Below, one piece after another: positions 16,855-23,877 of a stretch of 34,349 nt of DNA. The DNA comes from Acidimicrobiia bacterium (lineage in GTDB: Bacteria; Actinomycetota; Acidimicrobiia; Acidimicrobiales; Aldehydirespiratoraceae). Location: positions 1 through 34,349 of the forward strand of contig JAUIML010000008.1 in NCBI GenBank assembly GCA_030432715.1. Direction: 5' to 3'. A model generated the notes under the pieces. The model had not been told where the DNA came from. It saw only the letters and a program-made list of their open reading frames with translations, and ran no database searches. Each line of letters begins with the position of its first letter. Position 1 is the stretch's first letter. The translations under genes were made by a program, and so were the position numbers.

Positions 16855-16952
16855 AAGGACCCCGGCTCCAACGCCGACCCGTGGCCGCCCGGGAATCCAC
16901 GAAATCGCCACTTCAGCGCGGGGCCCGACGTCCCGATGCATGGGTACGGCGT

Positions 16953-16968
16953 CCGAACCCCGGTTCGG
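16953..16968. repeat. Inverted repeat upstream of the small 17020 gene
   Basis: CCGAAC-CCCG-GTTCGG is a perfect 6-bp stem with a 4-nt loop in the gap between divergent cysO and the small ORF. Purpose unknown. Confidence 0.35.
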
Positions 16969-17019
16969 ATGCCACAGCCCCGCCCCGCCCCAGAACGAAC
17001 CGCCCGTCAGGAGATGACC

Positions 17020-17223
17020 ATGAGCCTCGATTCCCGCGCCGTTGCACACGAACGCCTCGCCGAACTCGTGGGCAAACTCAGCGGCGCCCACCACGAGAAC
17101 GCCCGGGTCGCGCTCGACGAGGCCCTCGCCCGCAACGGCGACGCCGGCGACCAGCTCCTCAACATCGCGGACGCGATCATCACCCTGCGCAACGGTGCCG
17201 CGGAGATCACCACCGACGGGTGA
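17020..17223 (+). CDS. Small hypothetical protein (67 aa)
   Basis: I do not recognise this protein. MSLDSRAVAHERLAELVGKLSGAHHENARVALDEALARNGDAGDQLLNIADAIITLRNGAAEITTDG is predicted to be soluble and mostly helical, with no signal peptide and no Cys. The start at 17020 is chosen because AGGAG lies 6 nt upstream; an overlapping ATG at 17014 abuts the SD and the longer ORF in the track has no conserved-looking N terminus. A small membrane-protein gene begins 14 nt after its stop. The SD, codon use with GC-rich third positions and tidy spacing argue that it is real. Confidence 0.6.
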   Translation: MSLDSRAVAHERLAELVGKLSGAHHENARVALDEALARNGDAGDQLLNIADAIITLRNGAAEITTDG

Positions 17224-17225
17224 TC

Positions 17226-17231
17226 TACCCT
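17226..17231 (+). promoter_or_regulatory. Putative leaderless -10 element of the 69-aa membrane protein
   Basis: TACCCT, 6 nt before the GTG at 17238, just after the stop of the preceding small gene. No SD is present. Confidence 0.45.
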
Positions 17232-17237
17232 GGCCCC

Positions 17238-17447
17238 GTGGAGATCGAGCGACAATCGCACGCGGCGAGCCGTCAGGGCATCTCGATGCCGGCGCGGGTG
17301 GCGATCGGCGCGCTGGCCATCTTCGGCGCACTCTCGCTCGTCCAGTGGGTCATCAGCGCGGTGGTGGGCACGATCAAGTTCGCCCTCGTGGTCGTCGTGG
17401 TCGTCGCGGTTGCGGGATGGATCATCGGCGCCAAGGGCTCACGCTGA
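17238..17447 (+). CDS. Small membrane protein (69 aa)
   Basis: Starting at GTG 17238, the product has an N-terminal polar segment (VEIERQSHAASRQG) and then two adjacent hydrophobic stretches, ARVAIGALAIFGALSLVQWVISAVVG and IKFALVVVVVVAVAGWIIGAKGSR, consistent with one or two membrane helices. I cannot assign a function. The ORF track starts this frame at 16881, but that would overlap the preceding gene in full; the GTG has a TACCCT element exactly 6 nt upstream. Its last 9 bp overlap the 3' end of the convergent glycerate kinase gene. Confidence 0.6.
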   Translation: MEIERQSHAASRQGISMPARVAIGALAIFGALSLVQWVISAVVGTIKFALVVVVVVAVAGWIIGAKGSR

Positions 17448-18425
17448 GTCCAGCAGATCCCGGGTTGCCCGCGTGATGCATTCGAGGGCGGCGGTCATCG
17501 CCTCCTGCTCCCCGAACCGCGACGACAGGTCGACGACGGGTATCGGCGACTCGAGCCCCTGATCGGCCCGACCGACGATGGCCACCGCTGCGACGCCGGC
17601 GGCCGCGGCCAGATCCGCGACACCACCGACCACCTTGCCCTCGAAGGACGGGGCGTCGAGCCTTCCTTCTCCCGTGATCACCAGATCGGCCGACTCGATC
17701 ATGTCGTAGAGCTCGACCGCCTCCGCGATGAGGGTGAACCCGTCGGTCAGGGATGCACCAGCCACGGCGAGCGCGCCGCCGAGGCCGCCGGCAGCCCCTC
17801 CGCGTTCGAGCTCTCGCACGTCGACTCCGTGCTCTTCGGCATAGACCTGGGCGAGCCGCTCGAGGCGCCGACGCAACATCGCCACCTGCGCCGGGCTCGC
17901 GCCCTTCTGCGGGGCGAACACCTCGGCCGCGTCGACGAATCGGGTCCGGACGTCGCAGGCCGCCTCGATCGACACGCCCCGGTAGCGGGCCAGCGGCGCC
18001 ATCGCCCGTAGGGCACCGAGTCCGCCGTCGGTCGTCGCCGAACCGCCCAGGCCGACGATGATCCGGCGCGCGCCCGCCTCCGCTGCCGCGGCGATGAGCT
18101 CGCCGGTGCCGGCGGTGGTGGCCTCCATCGGGTCGTTGTGCTCGGCGCCGCCGGCGAGCACGAGCCCCGACGCCCGCGCCATCTCGATGACCGCGACCTG
18201 ATCGCGGAGAGCCCAGCCAGCGTCGACCGGTTCGCCGAGCGGTCCGGTCACGATCGAGGAACGATTCGCACCGCCGAACGCGTCGAGGGTGCCTTCGCCG
18301 CCATCGGCCATCGGCTGCACCACACACTCACCACCGACGGCGTGCACCGCGACCGCCACCGCGTCGCCCACCGATCGGGCCGACGCGGTCCCGCGGAACT
18401 TGTCGGAACAGACCACGACGCGCAT
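17439..18425 (-). CDS. Glycerate kinase (GlxK/GarK family)
   Basis: This 328-aa cytosolic enzyme phosphorylates glycerate, feeding it into lower glycolysis. Family segments are SDKFRGTASARSVGDAVA, QPMADGGEGTLDAF, VIEMARASGLVLA, the nucleotide/glycerate motif IVGLGGSATTDGGLGALRAM, ERGGAAGGLGGAL and ADLVITGEGRLDAPSFEGKVVGGV. The family mostly makes 2-phosphoglycerate. I choose the internal ATG at 18425 (MRVVVCSDKF), where the conserved fold begins, over the track start at 18464. It converges with and overlaps the small membrane-protein gene by 9 bp and diverges from otsA. Confidence 0.92.
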   Translation of the reverse strand: MRVVVCSDKFRGTASARSVGDAVAVAVHAVGGECVVQPMADGGEGTLDAFGGANRSSIVTGPLGEPVDAGWALRDQVAVIEMARASGLVLAGGAEHNDPMEATTAGTGELIAAAAEAGARRIIVGLGGSATTDGGLGALRAMAPLARYRGVSIEAACDVRTRFVDAAEVFAPQKGASPAQVAMLRRRLERLAQVYAEEHGVDVRELERGGAAGGLGGALAVAGASLTDGFTLIAEAVELYDMIESADLVITGEGRLDAPSFEGKVVGGVADLAAAAGVAAVAIVGRADQGLESPIPVVDLSSRFGEQEAMTAALECITRATRDLLDSA

Positions 18426-18431
18426 GGCCCC

Positions 18432-18437
18432 ATCGTG
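18432..18437 (-). promoter_or_regulatory. Weak leaderless -10-like element of glycerate kinase
   Basis: CACGAT with exactly 6 nt to the ATG at 18425. It keeps A2 and T6 of the TANNNT pattern but has C first, so support is weak. Confidence 0.2.
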
Positions 18438-18471
18438 CACCACAACGCCGGGGACCGACGCCACGGGCCAC

Positions 18472-18477
18472 TAACGT
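18472..18477 (+). promoter_or_regulatory. Putative leaderless -10 element of otsA
   Basis: TAACGT followed by exactly 6 nt (tgcgtc) and the GTG start at 18484, with no SD sequence. Confidence 0.55.
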
Positions 18478-18483
18478 TGCGTC

Positions 18484-19869
18484 GTGCCGCCTCCCGTCGT
18501 GCTCGTGTCGAACCGGGGTCCGCTGTCGTTTCGCGACGATGGCGGCGAGCTGGTCGCCACCCGCGGTGGAGGTGGCCTCGTCTCGGGACTGGCCCCCCTG
18601 GTCGCCGACACCGATGCCCTGTGGATCGCCGCTGCCCTGAGCGAGGCCGACCGCACCGCCGCGGCCCGGGGTGTCATCGAGACCGACGGGCTCCGCGCCC
18701 GCACCCTCGCGATCGATCCCGAGACCCTCGCCCAGGCCTACGACGGTGTGTGCAACTCGATGCTCTGGTTCCTGCACCACGGACTCCACGACCTGAGCCG
18801 TCGTCCGGTCATCGATGCGGGGTTTCGCACCGCGTGGGCCGCCTACCGCCGCTACAACCTCGCGTTCGCCGATGTCGTCGTCGAGGAAGCACCCGAGGGC
18901 GCGGTGGTGCTCGTCCAGGACTACCACCTCGCCCTGCTCGGTCCCCTGCTACGGGAACGGCGTCCCGATCTCCGATCGGTGCACTTCTCCCACACTCCGT
19001 TCGCGCCACCGCACCTCATGCGGGTCCTCCCCCACGACCTGGCGGTCGAACTGCTCGAGGGCATGGCGGGCCACGACGCCTGTGGCTTCCACTCCGAACG
19101 CTGGGCACGCGACTTCCGGGCCGGATGTGCCGAGATCGCCGACATCGCCGACGCCACGACCTTCGTCTCACCCCTCGCCCCGGATGCGGCCGACATCCGT
19201 GGGGTCGCCTCGTCGTCGCGATGCGGCGACGAGGTGGACCGGATCGAAGCCGAGCTGGGCTCGCGGCGGCTCATCGTGCGGGTCGATCGCATCGAGCTCT
19301 CGAAAAACCTCCTTCGCGGCTTCCGGGCCTACGACACCATGCTGCGAAACCGTCCCGACCTCAGGGGAACGGTCGTGTTCCGAGCCCTCGGCTACCCGAG
19401 CCGGGAGGGCCTACCCGAGTACCTGGCGTACCGGTCCGAGATCGAGGCGCTGGCCGACGTCGTCAACCACCGATGGGCCACGCCGGACTGGCAGCCGATC
19501 GAGCTCGACCTCGTCGACGACTTCCCGAAGTCCGTCGCCCACCTTCGCCGCTACGACGTGTTGCTGGTGAACCCCATCCGCGACGGTCTGAACCTCGTCG
19601 CCGAAGAGGGGCCACTCGTGAACGAACGCGACGGCACCGTCGTCCTGAGCCGCGAGGCGGGCGTACACGATGTGCTGGCCGGCGCGGTGCGCTCGGTGAA
19701 CCCCTACGACATCGCCGATCAGGCCGACGCCCTCGCCGAGGCGCTCGACATGGATGCGTCGACGAGGACACGCACGGCGGCGGAGCTGCGACGGCGAGCC
19801 GAAGCGAGAGGCCCGGCCGACTGGCTGGCCGACCAACTCGCCGCGGTCGGGGTCGTCGACGGCGACTGA
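18484..19869 (+). CDS. otsA: Trehalose-6-phosphate synthase (GT20, OtsA-like)
   Basis: This 461-aa GT-B glycosyltransferase joins an NDP-glucose to glucose-6-phosphate. Visible GT20 residues include VSNRGPL at the N terminus with a GGGGLVSGL donor loop, VQDYHLALLGPLL, HFSHTPFAPPHLMRVLP, DACGFHSERWARDF, the phosphate-binding Arg and Lys in RVDRIELSKNL, and VNPIRDGLNLVAEE. All main catalytic positions remain, although several motifs diverge from the usual VDRLDYxKG and RDGMNLVAKE. A trehalose-phosphatase gene faces it 9 bp away, so trehalose synthesis is the likeliest role. Glucosylglycerol-phosphate synthase is the main alternative within GT20. Confidence 0.85.
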   Translation: MPPPVVLVSNRGPLSFRDDGGELVATRGGGGLVSGLAPLVADTDALWIAAALSEADRTAAARGVIETDGLRARTLAIDPETLAQAYDGVCNSMLWFLHHGLHDLSRRPVIDAGFRTAWAAYRRYNLAFADVVVEEAPEGAVVLVQDYHLALLGPLLRERRPDLRSVHFSHTPFAPPHLMRVLPHDLAVELLEGMAGHDACGFHSERWARDFRAGCAEIADIADATTFVSPLAPDAADIRGVASSSRCGDEVDRIEAELGSRRLIVRVDRIELSKNLLRGFRAYDTMLRNRPDLRGTVVFRALGYPSREGLPEYLAYRSEIEALADVVNHRWATPDWQPIELDLVDDFPKSVAHLRRYDVLLVNPIRDGLNLVAEEGPLVNERDGTVVLSREAGVHDVLAGAVRSVNPYDIADQADALAEALDMDASTRTRTAAELRRRAEARGPADWLADQLAAVGVVDGD

Positions 19870-19878
19870 CGACCGGCC

Positions 19879-20649
19879 TCAGGCCGCGGACTCGGCGACG
19901 GCCAGGATCTCCCGCAACAGTGCCTCGGCCCCGGCCGGACCGTCGACGACGAGATCGGCCCGCTGCCGCAGGATCGGCGGCACTTCGGGAGAGTCGACCG
20001 CCACCCGCAGGGTCGCCACACCGTGCCGGGCGAGCTGATCGAGACCATCGAACGCGGGCAGATCACCCAGGTCGTCACCGAAGTACGCGACCGGGTCGAG
20101 GTCCTCGGCCAGCTCGACGAGGGCGGTCCCCTTGTCGCGGGCGATCGGAGGGTGGAGCTCGAACGATCGCTTGGCCGGCCGCTGCTCCATGCCCGTGCGT
20201 TCGGCCTGGTCGATCACCCACGCCCGCATCGGGGCCGCCAGGGCGTCGTCGCGGCGATAGTGCACGGTGAGCGAAAGACCTTTCGGTTCGACGACATCGG
20301 GACCGAATCTCGCCTCGGCGTCGGCGACCATCTCGGCCACCGTGTCGCGATAGACCTCCGCCGCGTGCAGGGTGTGGTGAACGCCCCGCCGCCGCCACTC
20401 CAGCCCGTAGAGCCCGACCACGTCCACCGCAGCCGGCACCATGGCATCGAGATAGGCGACCGGGCGTCCGGAGATCACCGCCACGCGACCGAGCCGAGCG
20501 CTCAGCGCCACCAGCAACGCGTCCACGCCGTCACGCATCACCGCGGCGTCGGGCTCGGGGGCGATGTCGGCGAGGACACCGTCGAAGTCGAGGAACAGCC
20601 CGGCGCGCGAGGGGGCCCGCCCGAAGACGGCGAGCGAAGAGGACGTCAC
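19879..20649 (-). CDS. otsB: Trehalose-6-phosphate phosphatase
   Basis: This 256-aa HAD-superfamily phosphatase removes the phosphate from trehalose-6-phosphate. Motif I is LFLDFDGVLADIAPEPD, motif II ISGRP, the cap segment contains GLYGLEWRR and LSLTVHYR, the motif III Lys lies in RPAKRSFELHPP followed by KGTAL, and motif IV is YFGDDLGD. All HAD catalytic residues are intact. The start is GTG at 20649, which overlaps the stop of the LytR_C gene as GTGA, so it is the last gene of a DUF3263-LytR_C-otsB unit. It converges with otsA, and CGGCC-TCA-GGCCG around its stop may aid termination. Confidence 0.92.
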   Translation of the reverse strand: MTSSSLAVFGRAPSRAGLFLDFDGVLADIAPEPDAAVMRDGVDALLVALSARLGRVAVISGRPVAYLDAMVPAAVDVVGLYGLEWRRRGVHHTLHAAEVYRDTVAEMVADAEARFGPDVVEPKGLSLTVHYRRDDALAAPMRAWVIDQAERTGMEQRPAKRSFELHPPIARDKGTALVELAEDLDPVAYFGDDLGDLPAFDGLDQLARHGVATLRVAVDSPEVPPILRQRADLVVDGPAGAEALLREILAVAESAA

Positions 20650-21317
20650 TTCAAGGCGTCGTCGGTACCCAGAACCACGATGATGTCGGCGGAACCGGCC
20701 TCGGCCAGTTCGCCGTCTTCGAGCGATGCCGGATCGTCGGGGGCGAGCTCGAGCACGCTGGCCGGCCCCGACAGGGCCTCGGCCACCACCGCGGCCTCGT
20801 CGGCGAAGCCGGTCACGAAGTAGACCTTCGACTCAACGATGTCGGGTCGACCGGCCGCATTGCCGGCGGTGGCCACATAGTTGAGGGCGACCAGGGTGTC
20901 GCGGCGCAGGCCGGCGAGACCGCCCACGTCGGTGCCGTTGAGCACCGCGACCCGGATCGACGACGGATCGTCGAGCTCCGCCGGGGCGGTGGTCGTCGTG
21001 TCGCCGTCGCCGTTGTCGCCGGCACCGTCATCGGGGACCGTCGTGGTCGTGTCGCCGTCGCCGTTGTCGCCGGCACCGTCATCGGGCACCGTCGTGGTCG
21101 AGTCGCCGTCGCCGTTGTCGCCCTGGTCGGTCTGGTCGCCGTCGGTGGACCCGCCGCCGGCGGCGACCTCGTCGTCGCCACCGTCGAAGCCCCACGCCAG
21201 CAACGCGAAGCCGATGACGACCGCGATCGCGATGAGGATGCCGCCGCGAGCCGCGGCCGAACCCGCCGACTTCGCGAACGATCCGTCGGATGCGGCATAA
21301 CGCCCTGGTGCAGTCAT
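20646..21317 (-). CDS. LytR C-terminal-domain protein with single membrane anchor
   Basis: This 223-aa protein has a cytoplasmic N terminus, one membrane helix (GGILIAIAVVIGFALLAWGF, about residues 25-44), an extracytoplasmic linker made of 17-residue repeats (GDNGDGDTTTTVPDDGA, nearly three copies), and a C-terminal LytR_C domain starting near SIRVAVLNGTDVGGLAGLRRDTL. LytR_C domains occur alone or behind LCP cell-wall ligases; here the LCP catalytic domain is absent. Role in the envelope is inferred. It follows the DUF3263 gene with a one-base TGATG overlap and precedes otsB with a 4-nt overlap. Confidence 0.85.
   Translation of the reverse strand: MTAPGRYAASDGSFAKSAGSAAARGGILIAIAVVIGFALLAWGFDGGDDEVAAGGGSTDGDQTDQGDNGDGDSTTTVPDDGAGDNGDGDTTTTVPDDGAGDNGDGDTTTTAPAELDDPSSIRVAVLNGTDVGGLAGLRRDTLVALNYVATAGNAAGRPDIVESKVYFVTGFADEAAVVAEALSGPASVLELAPDDPASLEDGELAEAGSADIIVVLGTDDALK
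21001..21122. repeat. 51-bp in-frame tandem repeats in the LytR_C linker
   Basis: A 51-bp unit beginning tcgccgtcgccgttgtcgcc starts at 21001, 21052 and (partial) 21103, nearly identical. Each encodes 17 residues of the D/G/T-rich linker, so copy-number changes would keep the frame. Confidence 0.85.
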
Positions 21318-21577
21318 CAGCTGTGCTCCTCGCTGGTCGCGCCCACGTGTTCGGCCCGTGACCGACGACGCCGGTCACGCATGCGTCGAAGCCGACGGAC
21401 GACGAGCGGATCGTGGTCCTCGGCCTCGGGTCGATCGATGAGCTCGTTGAGCAGTTCGTGATAGCGCGTCGTCGACATCTCGAGTCGTTCGTTGATCGCG
21501 ACGTCCTTCGGACCGGGCTCGGTCCACCACGATCGCTCGAAATCGAGCATTGCGCGTTCGCCCTCGGTGAGCTCCAT
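21317..21577 (-). CDS. DUF3263-family protein (86 aa)
   Basis: MELTEGERAMLDFERSWWTEPGPKDVAINERLEMSTTRYHELLNELIDRPEAEDHDPLVVRRLRRMRDRRRRSRAEH is the typical actinobacterial DUF3263 sequence, with the conserved F-E-R-x-W-W and S-x-x-R-Y-x-x-L-L-N patterns. Function is unknown; the basic tail and helix-turn-helix-like middle suggest nucleic-acid binding, which is only inference. I start it at the ATG at 21577, not the track start at 21973, which would run antisense through a tRNA. Its stop overlaps the LytR_C start by one base, and DUF3263 genes beside LytR_C genes are a familiar actinobacterial pairing. Confidence 0.88.
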   Translation of the reverse strand: MELTEGERAMLDFERSWWTEPGPKDVAINERLEMSTTRYHELLNELIDRPEAEDHDPLVVRRLRRMRDRRRRSRAEHVGATSEEHS

Positions 21578-21625
21578 CCGCACAGCCTTGCAGAAACGGG
21601 GGCATGGGTGGAGCCGGGTGGCCTC

Positions 21626-21631
21626 TAACCT
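21626..21631 (+). promoter_or_regulatory. Putative -10 element of tRNA-Thr
   Basis: TAACCT ends 9 nt before the first base of the mature tRNA, giving almost no 5' leader. Confidence 0.45.
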
Positions 21632-21640
21632 GTCTCCTAC

Positions 21641-21713
21641 GCCCGAGTAGCTCAGTTGGTAGAGCAGCTGTCTTGTAAACAGCAGGTCGCAGGTTCGATC
21701 CCTGTCTCGGGCT
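21641..21713 (+). tRNA. tRNA-Thr (anticodon TGT)
   Basis: A full cloverleaf can be drawn. Acceptor GCCCGAG pairs with CTCGGGC, the D arm contains AGCTCAGTTGGTAGAGC, the anticodon stem GCTGT/ACAGC encloses CTTGTAA with anticodon TGT, and the T arm GCAGG-TTCGATC-CCTGT is canonical. Length is 73 nt to the discriminator T. CCA is not encoded. It reads ACA and related Thr codons. Confidence 0.97.
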
Positions 21714-21728
21714 CCCCGCGACCGGTAC

Positions 21729-22661
21729 TCATCCTTGGCTGCGCCGCCGGACGACCTCGAAACACGCCACCGCGGCGGCCGCCGACACGTTGAGCGAGTC
21801 GAGCACCCCCAGCAGCGGGATCGAGGCGACGGTGTCGCACCGCTCCCGAACGAGGCGGGAGAGGCCGGGACCTTCGGCGCCGAGCACGAGAGCGACGGGC
21901 TCGTCGGCCACCGGTAAATCGTGGATCGGTCGGTCACCACCGGCGTCGAGCCCGACCGTCCACACCCCCGCACTCTTGAGGGTCTTCATCGCGGCGGGCA
22001 GACCGGCCACGAGCGCCATCGGCAGATGCTCGACCGCCCCGGCAGCCGCCTTCGCCACCGTGGGGGTGACGTGGGCGGCGCGGTGACGGGGCAGCACGAC
22101 GCCGGTGACCCCCGCGCACTCCGCCGTCCGCAGGATCGCGCCGAGGTTGCCTGGATCGGTGATGCCGTCGAGCAGGAGGAGGAACGGCTTCGTGCCGTCG
22201 TAGCCAGGCCGGAGCAGGTCCTCGAGGGGCGTGGGGCGCAGGGGTTGGGCCAGCGCAAGTACGCCCTGGCTGCCTTCCGTGCGGGTCATCGACTCGAACT
22301 TGGCCCGGCTGATCTCGGTGATGGTGACCTTGGCCTCGTCGGCCAGATCGATGATCTCGTCGAGGATGGGGGCCGGATCGAGATCACCGGCCAGCACCAC
22401 TTCCCGGGTCTTGCGGGTACCGGCGAGCAGCAGTTCGCGCACCGCGTGGCGGCCCTCGACCTGATCGCCACCGAGCGATCCACCCTTCGCGGCGGCACCG
22501 TCGCCGGGGCGGACCGGGGTGGTGCCCCGCTGACCCTCGCGGCCACGACCACCCGACGAACCGCTGCGGGGCCGGGGGTTGCGGGGCTGACCCTTGCCTC
22601 GCGAGGCCGCCTTGCCTCCTCGCGACCCACCCTTGGGGGTGCGCTTCGGGTTGCGGCTCAT
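21729..22661 (-). CDS. rlmB: 23S rRNA 2'-O-methyltransferase, TrmH/RlmB (SpoU) family
   Basis: This 310-aa SPOUT enzyme methylates a ribose in 23S rRNA (Gm2251 in E. coli RlmB). The N-terminal ~65 residues are basic and Gly/Arg/Pro-rich (RTPKGGSRGGKAASRGKGQPRNPRPRSG), then the substrate-binding domain begins at VEGRHAVRELLLAG. SpoU motifs are LLLDGITDPGNLGAILRTAECAGVTGVVL (motif 1), LGAEGPGLSRLVRERCD (motif 2) and IPLLGVLDSLNVSAAAAVACFE (motif 3). Start ATG 22661 overlaps the ispF stop by 4 nt. In mycobacteria cysS lies between ispF and this gene; it is absent here. Confidence 0.93.
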   Translation of the reverse strand: MSRNPKRTPKGGSRGGKAASRGKGQPRNPRPRSGSSGGRGREGQRGTTPVRPGDGAAAKGGSLGGDQVEGRHAVRELLLAGTRKTREVVLAGDLDPAPILDEIIDLADEAKVTITEISRAKFESMTRTEGSQGVLALAQPLRPTPLEDLLRPGYDGTKPFLLLLDGITDPGNLGAILRTAECAGVTGVVLPRHRAAHVTPTVAKAAAGAVEHLPMALVAGLPAAMKTLKSAGVWTVGLDAGGDRPIHDLPVADEPVALVLGAEGPGLSRLVRERCDTVASIPLLGVLDSLNVSAAAAVACFEVVRRRSQG

Positions 22662-23143
22662 CGCGCCACCAGGGCCACGGCCCAGGCGACGACGCCCTCC
22701 CCCCGACCGAGCGCACCCACCCCTTCGGGCCGACGACCGGTCACCGTCACCGGGGCACCGGCGGCATCACTGAGGTTCGATTCCATCTGGTCCTTCACAG
22801 GGGCGATCTTGGGCCGATCGAGCACGACCGAGCAGTCGATGTTGCCAGGCCGCCAACCCGCGGCCCGCACGGCCTCGGCGGCCCGGCGGAGCAGCTCGAT
22901 GCTGTCGGCGCCGGCCAACGCCGGGTCGGTGTCGGGAAACATCTGACCGATGTCTCCGAGCCCGGCCGCGCCGAGCAGGGCGTCGATGCACGCGTGAGCC
23001 ACCACGTCGGCGTCGCTGTGCCCGACCAAGCCGGGCGCATCGGGGAAGGCGACCCCACCCAGCACCAGCGTCCGGGCGGGGTCTTCGCTGACGGCGTGCA
23101 CGTCGAAGCTCTGGCCGACCCGGAAGGGAATGGGATCGCTCAC
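22658..23143 (-). CDS. ispF: 2-C-methyl-D-erythritol 2,4-cyclodiphosphate synthase IspF
   Basis: IspF closes CDP-ME-2-phosphate to the cyclodiphosphate in the MEP isoprenoid pathway. The 161-aa length is standard. Metal ligands are the Asp and His of FDVHAV (residues 14 and 16) and His50 in GHSDADVVAHACIDALLGAAGLGDIGQMFPDTDP; IDCSVVLDRPKIAP and GRRPEGVGALGRGEGVVAWAVALV are also diagnostic. The GTG start overlaps the ispD stop as GTGA, so the two steps are translationally coupled. Confidence 0.96.
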   Translation of the reverse strand: MSDPIPFRVGQSFDVHAVSEDPARTLVLGGVAFPDAPGLVGHSDADVVAHACIDALLGAAGLGDIGQMFPDTDPALAGADSIELLRRAAEAVRAAGWRPGNIDCSVVLDRPKIAPVKDQMESNLSDAAGAPVTVTGRRPEGVGALGRGEGVVAWAVALVAR

Positions 23144-23823
23144 GAACCCGCGCCGTTCGCCGGACCGCCGTGCTCCAGGAACGCTCGCGCGACATCCATG
23201 TCGATCGGCGTCGTCAGTTTGAGGTTGCGTCGATCACCGTCCACGATCACCACTGTGCCACCGTCGTTTTCCACAACGGTCACGTCGTCGGTCGCGTCAC
23301 CACCGAAACGATGTGCCCGCCGCAGCGCTTCGGCTCGGAAGCCCTGCGGTGTCTGCACCGCAACCACGTCGTCGCGGTCGACCACGCCCCCACCGCGACG
23401 GCGAAGCGTGTCGGCGATCGGCACCGCCGGCGTTGCGGCATCGGCACCGGCGCGAACCGCAGCGATGACCCGCTCGTAGAGCTCGTCCGTGGCCAGCGGT
23501 CTGGCCGCATCGTGGACCAGCACGACGGCCGCCTCGTCGGGGACCGCGGCCAGCCCGGCCCGCACCGAACCGGCGCGGGACCCCGCGCCGGTCACGGAAC
23601 GGACCTCGACCCCCGGCGGGGCCTCGACCGGATCCGTCCCCGCGACGGGCTCGTCGGGCATCACCACGACCAGGCCGGCGCTGTGTCGCGCCGCGGTCGC
23701 CACCGAGCGGTCGATCACGCGAACGCCGGCCAGATCGAGGAACTGTTTGGGTGCACCGAAACGCGATCCTGCTCCCGCGGCGACCAGGATCGTCCACACC
23801 GGGCCTGCCACATGGCCACTCAT
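23140..23823 (-). CDS. ispD: 2-C-methyl-D-erythritol 4-phosphate cytidylyltransferase IspD
   Basis: IspD attaches CMP from CTP to MEP in the isoprenoid pathway. This 227-aa protein has the nucleotide loop VAAGAGSRFGAPKQFLDLAGVRVIDRSV, VLVHDAARPLATDELYERVI, PAVPIADTLRR and AVQTPQGFRAEALRRAH followed by DDVTVVENDGGTVVIVDGDRRNLKLTTPIDM. It is the first gene of ispD-ispF-rlmB, all joined by 4-nt overlaps. No SD or TANNNT element stands out before its ATG at 23823. In mycobacteria carD lies just upstream; here a divergent Crp-family gene takes that position. Confidence 0.96.
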   Translation of the reverse strand: MSGHVAGPVWTILVAAGAGSRFGAPKQFLDLAGVRVIDRSVATAARHSAGLVVVMPDEPVAGTDPVEAPPGVEVRSVTGAGSRAGSVRAGLAAVPDEAAVVLVHDAARPLATDELYERVIAAVRAGADAATPAVPIADTLRRRGGGVVDRDDVVAVQTPQGFRAEALRRAHRFGGDATDDVTVVENDGGTVVIVDGDRRNLKLTTPIDMDVARAFLEHGGPANGAGS

Positions 23824-23860
23824 GGGGTCGGCTTGGCTGCACGCGGTGAGATCACCTGTC

Positions 23861-23866
23861 TAGTGT
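23861..23866 (+). promoter_or_regulatory. Putative -10 element of the Crp-family gene
   Basis: TAGTGT lies 11 nt before the ATG at 23878, in the 54-bp gap shared with divergent ispD. With no SD, the transcript would have a leader of only a few nucleotides. Confidence 0.4.
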
Positions 23867-23877
23867 GGTGCTCGCTC

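Noticed and set aside
18138-20270. 710-aa plus-strand ORF rich in Arg/Pro/Gly
   Set aside because: Frame shadow of otsA and antisense of glycerate kinase and otsB; composition is typical of out-of-frame GC-rich DNA.
21652-21973. ORFs antisense to tRNA-Thr (GETGIEPATCCLQ- and RDRTCDLLFT-like peptides)
   Set aside because: These are well-known spurious translations of the tRNA complement.
23845-23856. GGTGA-GA-TCACC as a Crp autoregulatory site
   Set aside because: Arms resemble TGTGA/TCACA halves, but the spacing is 2 instead of 6 bp, so it does not fit the Crp consensus.
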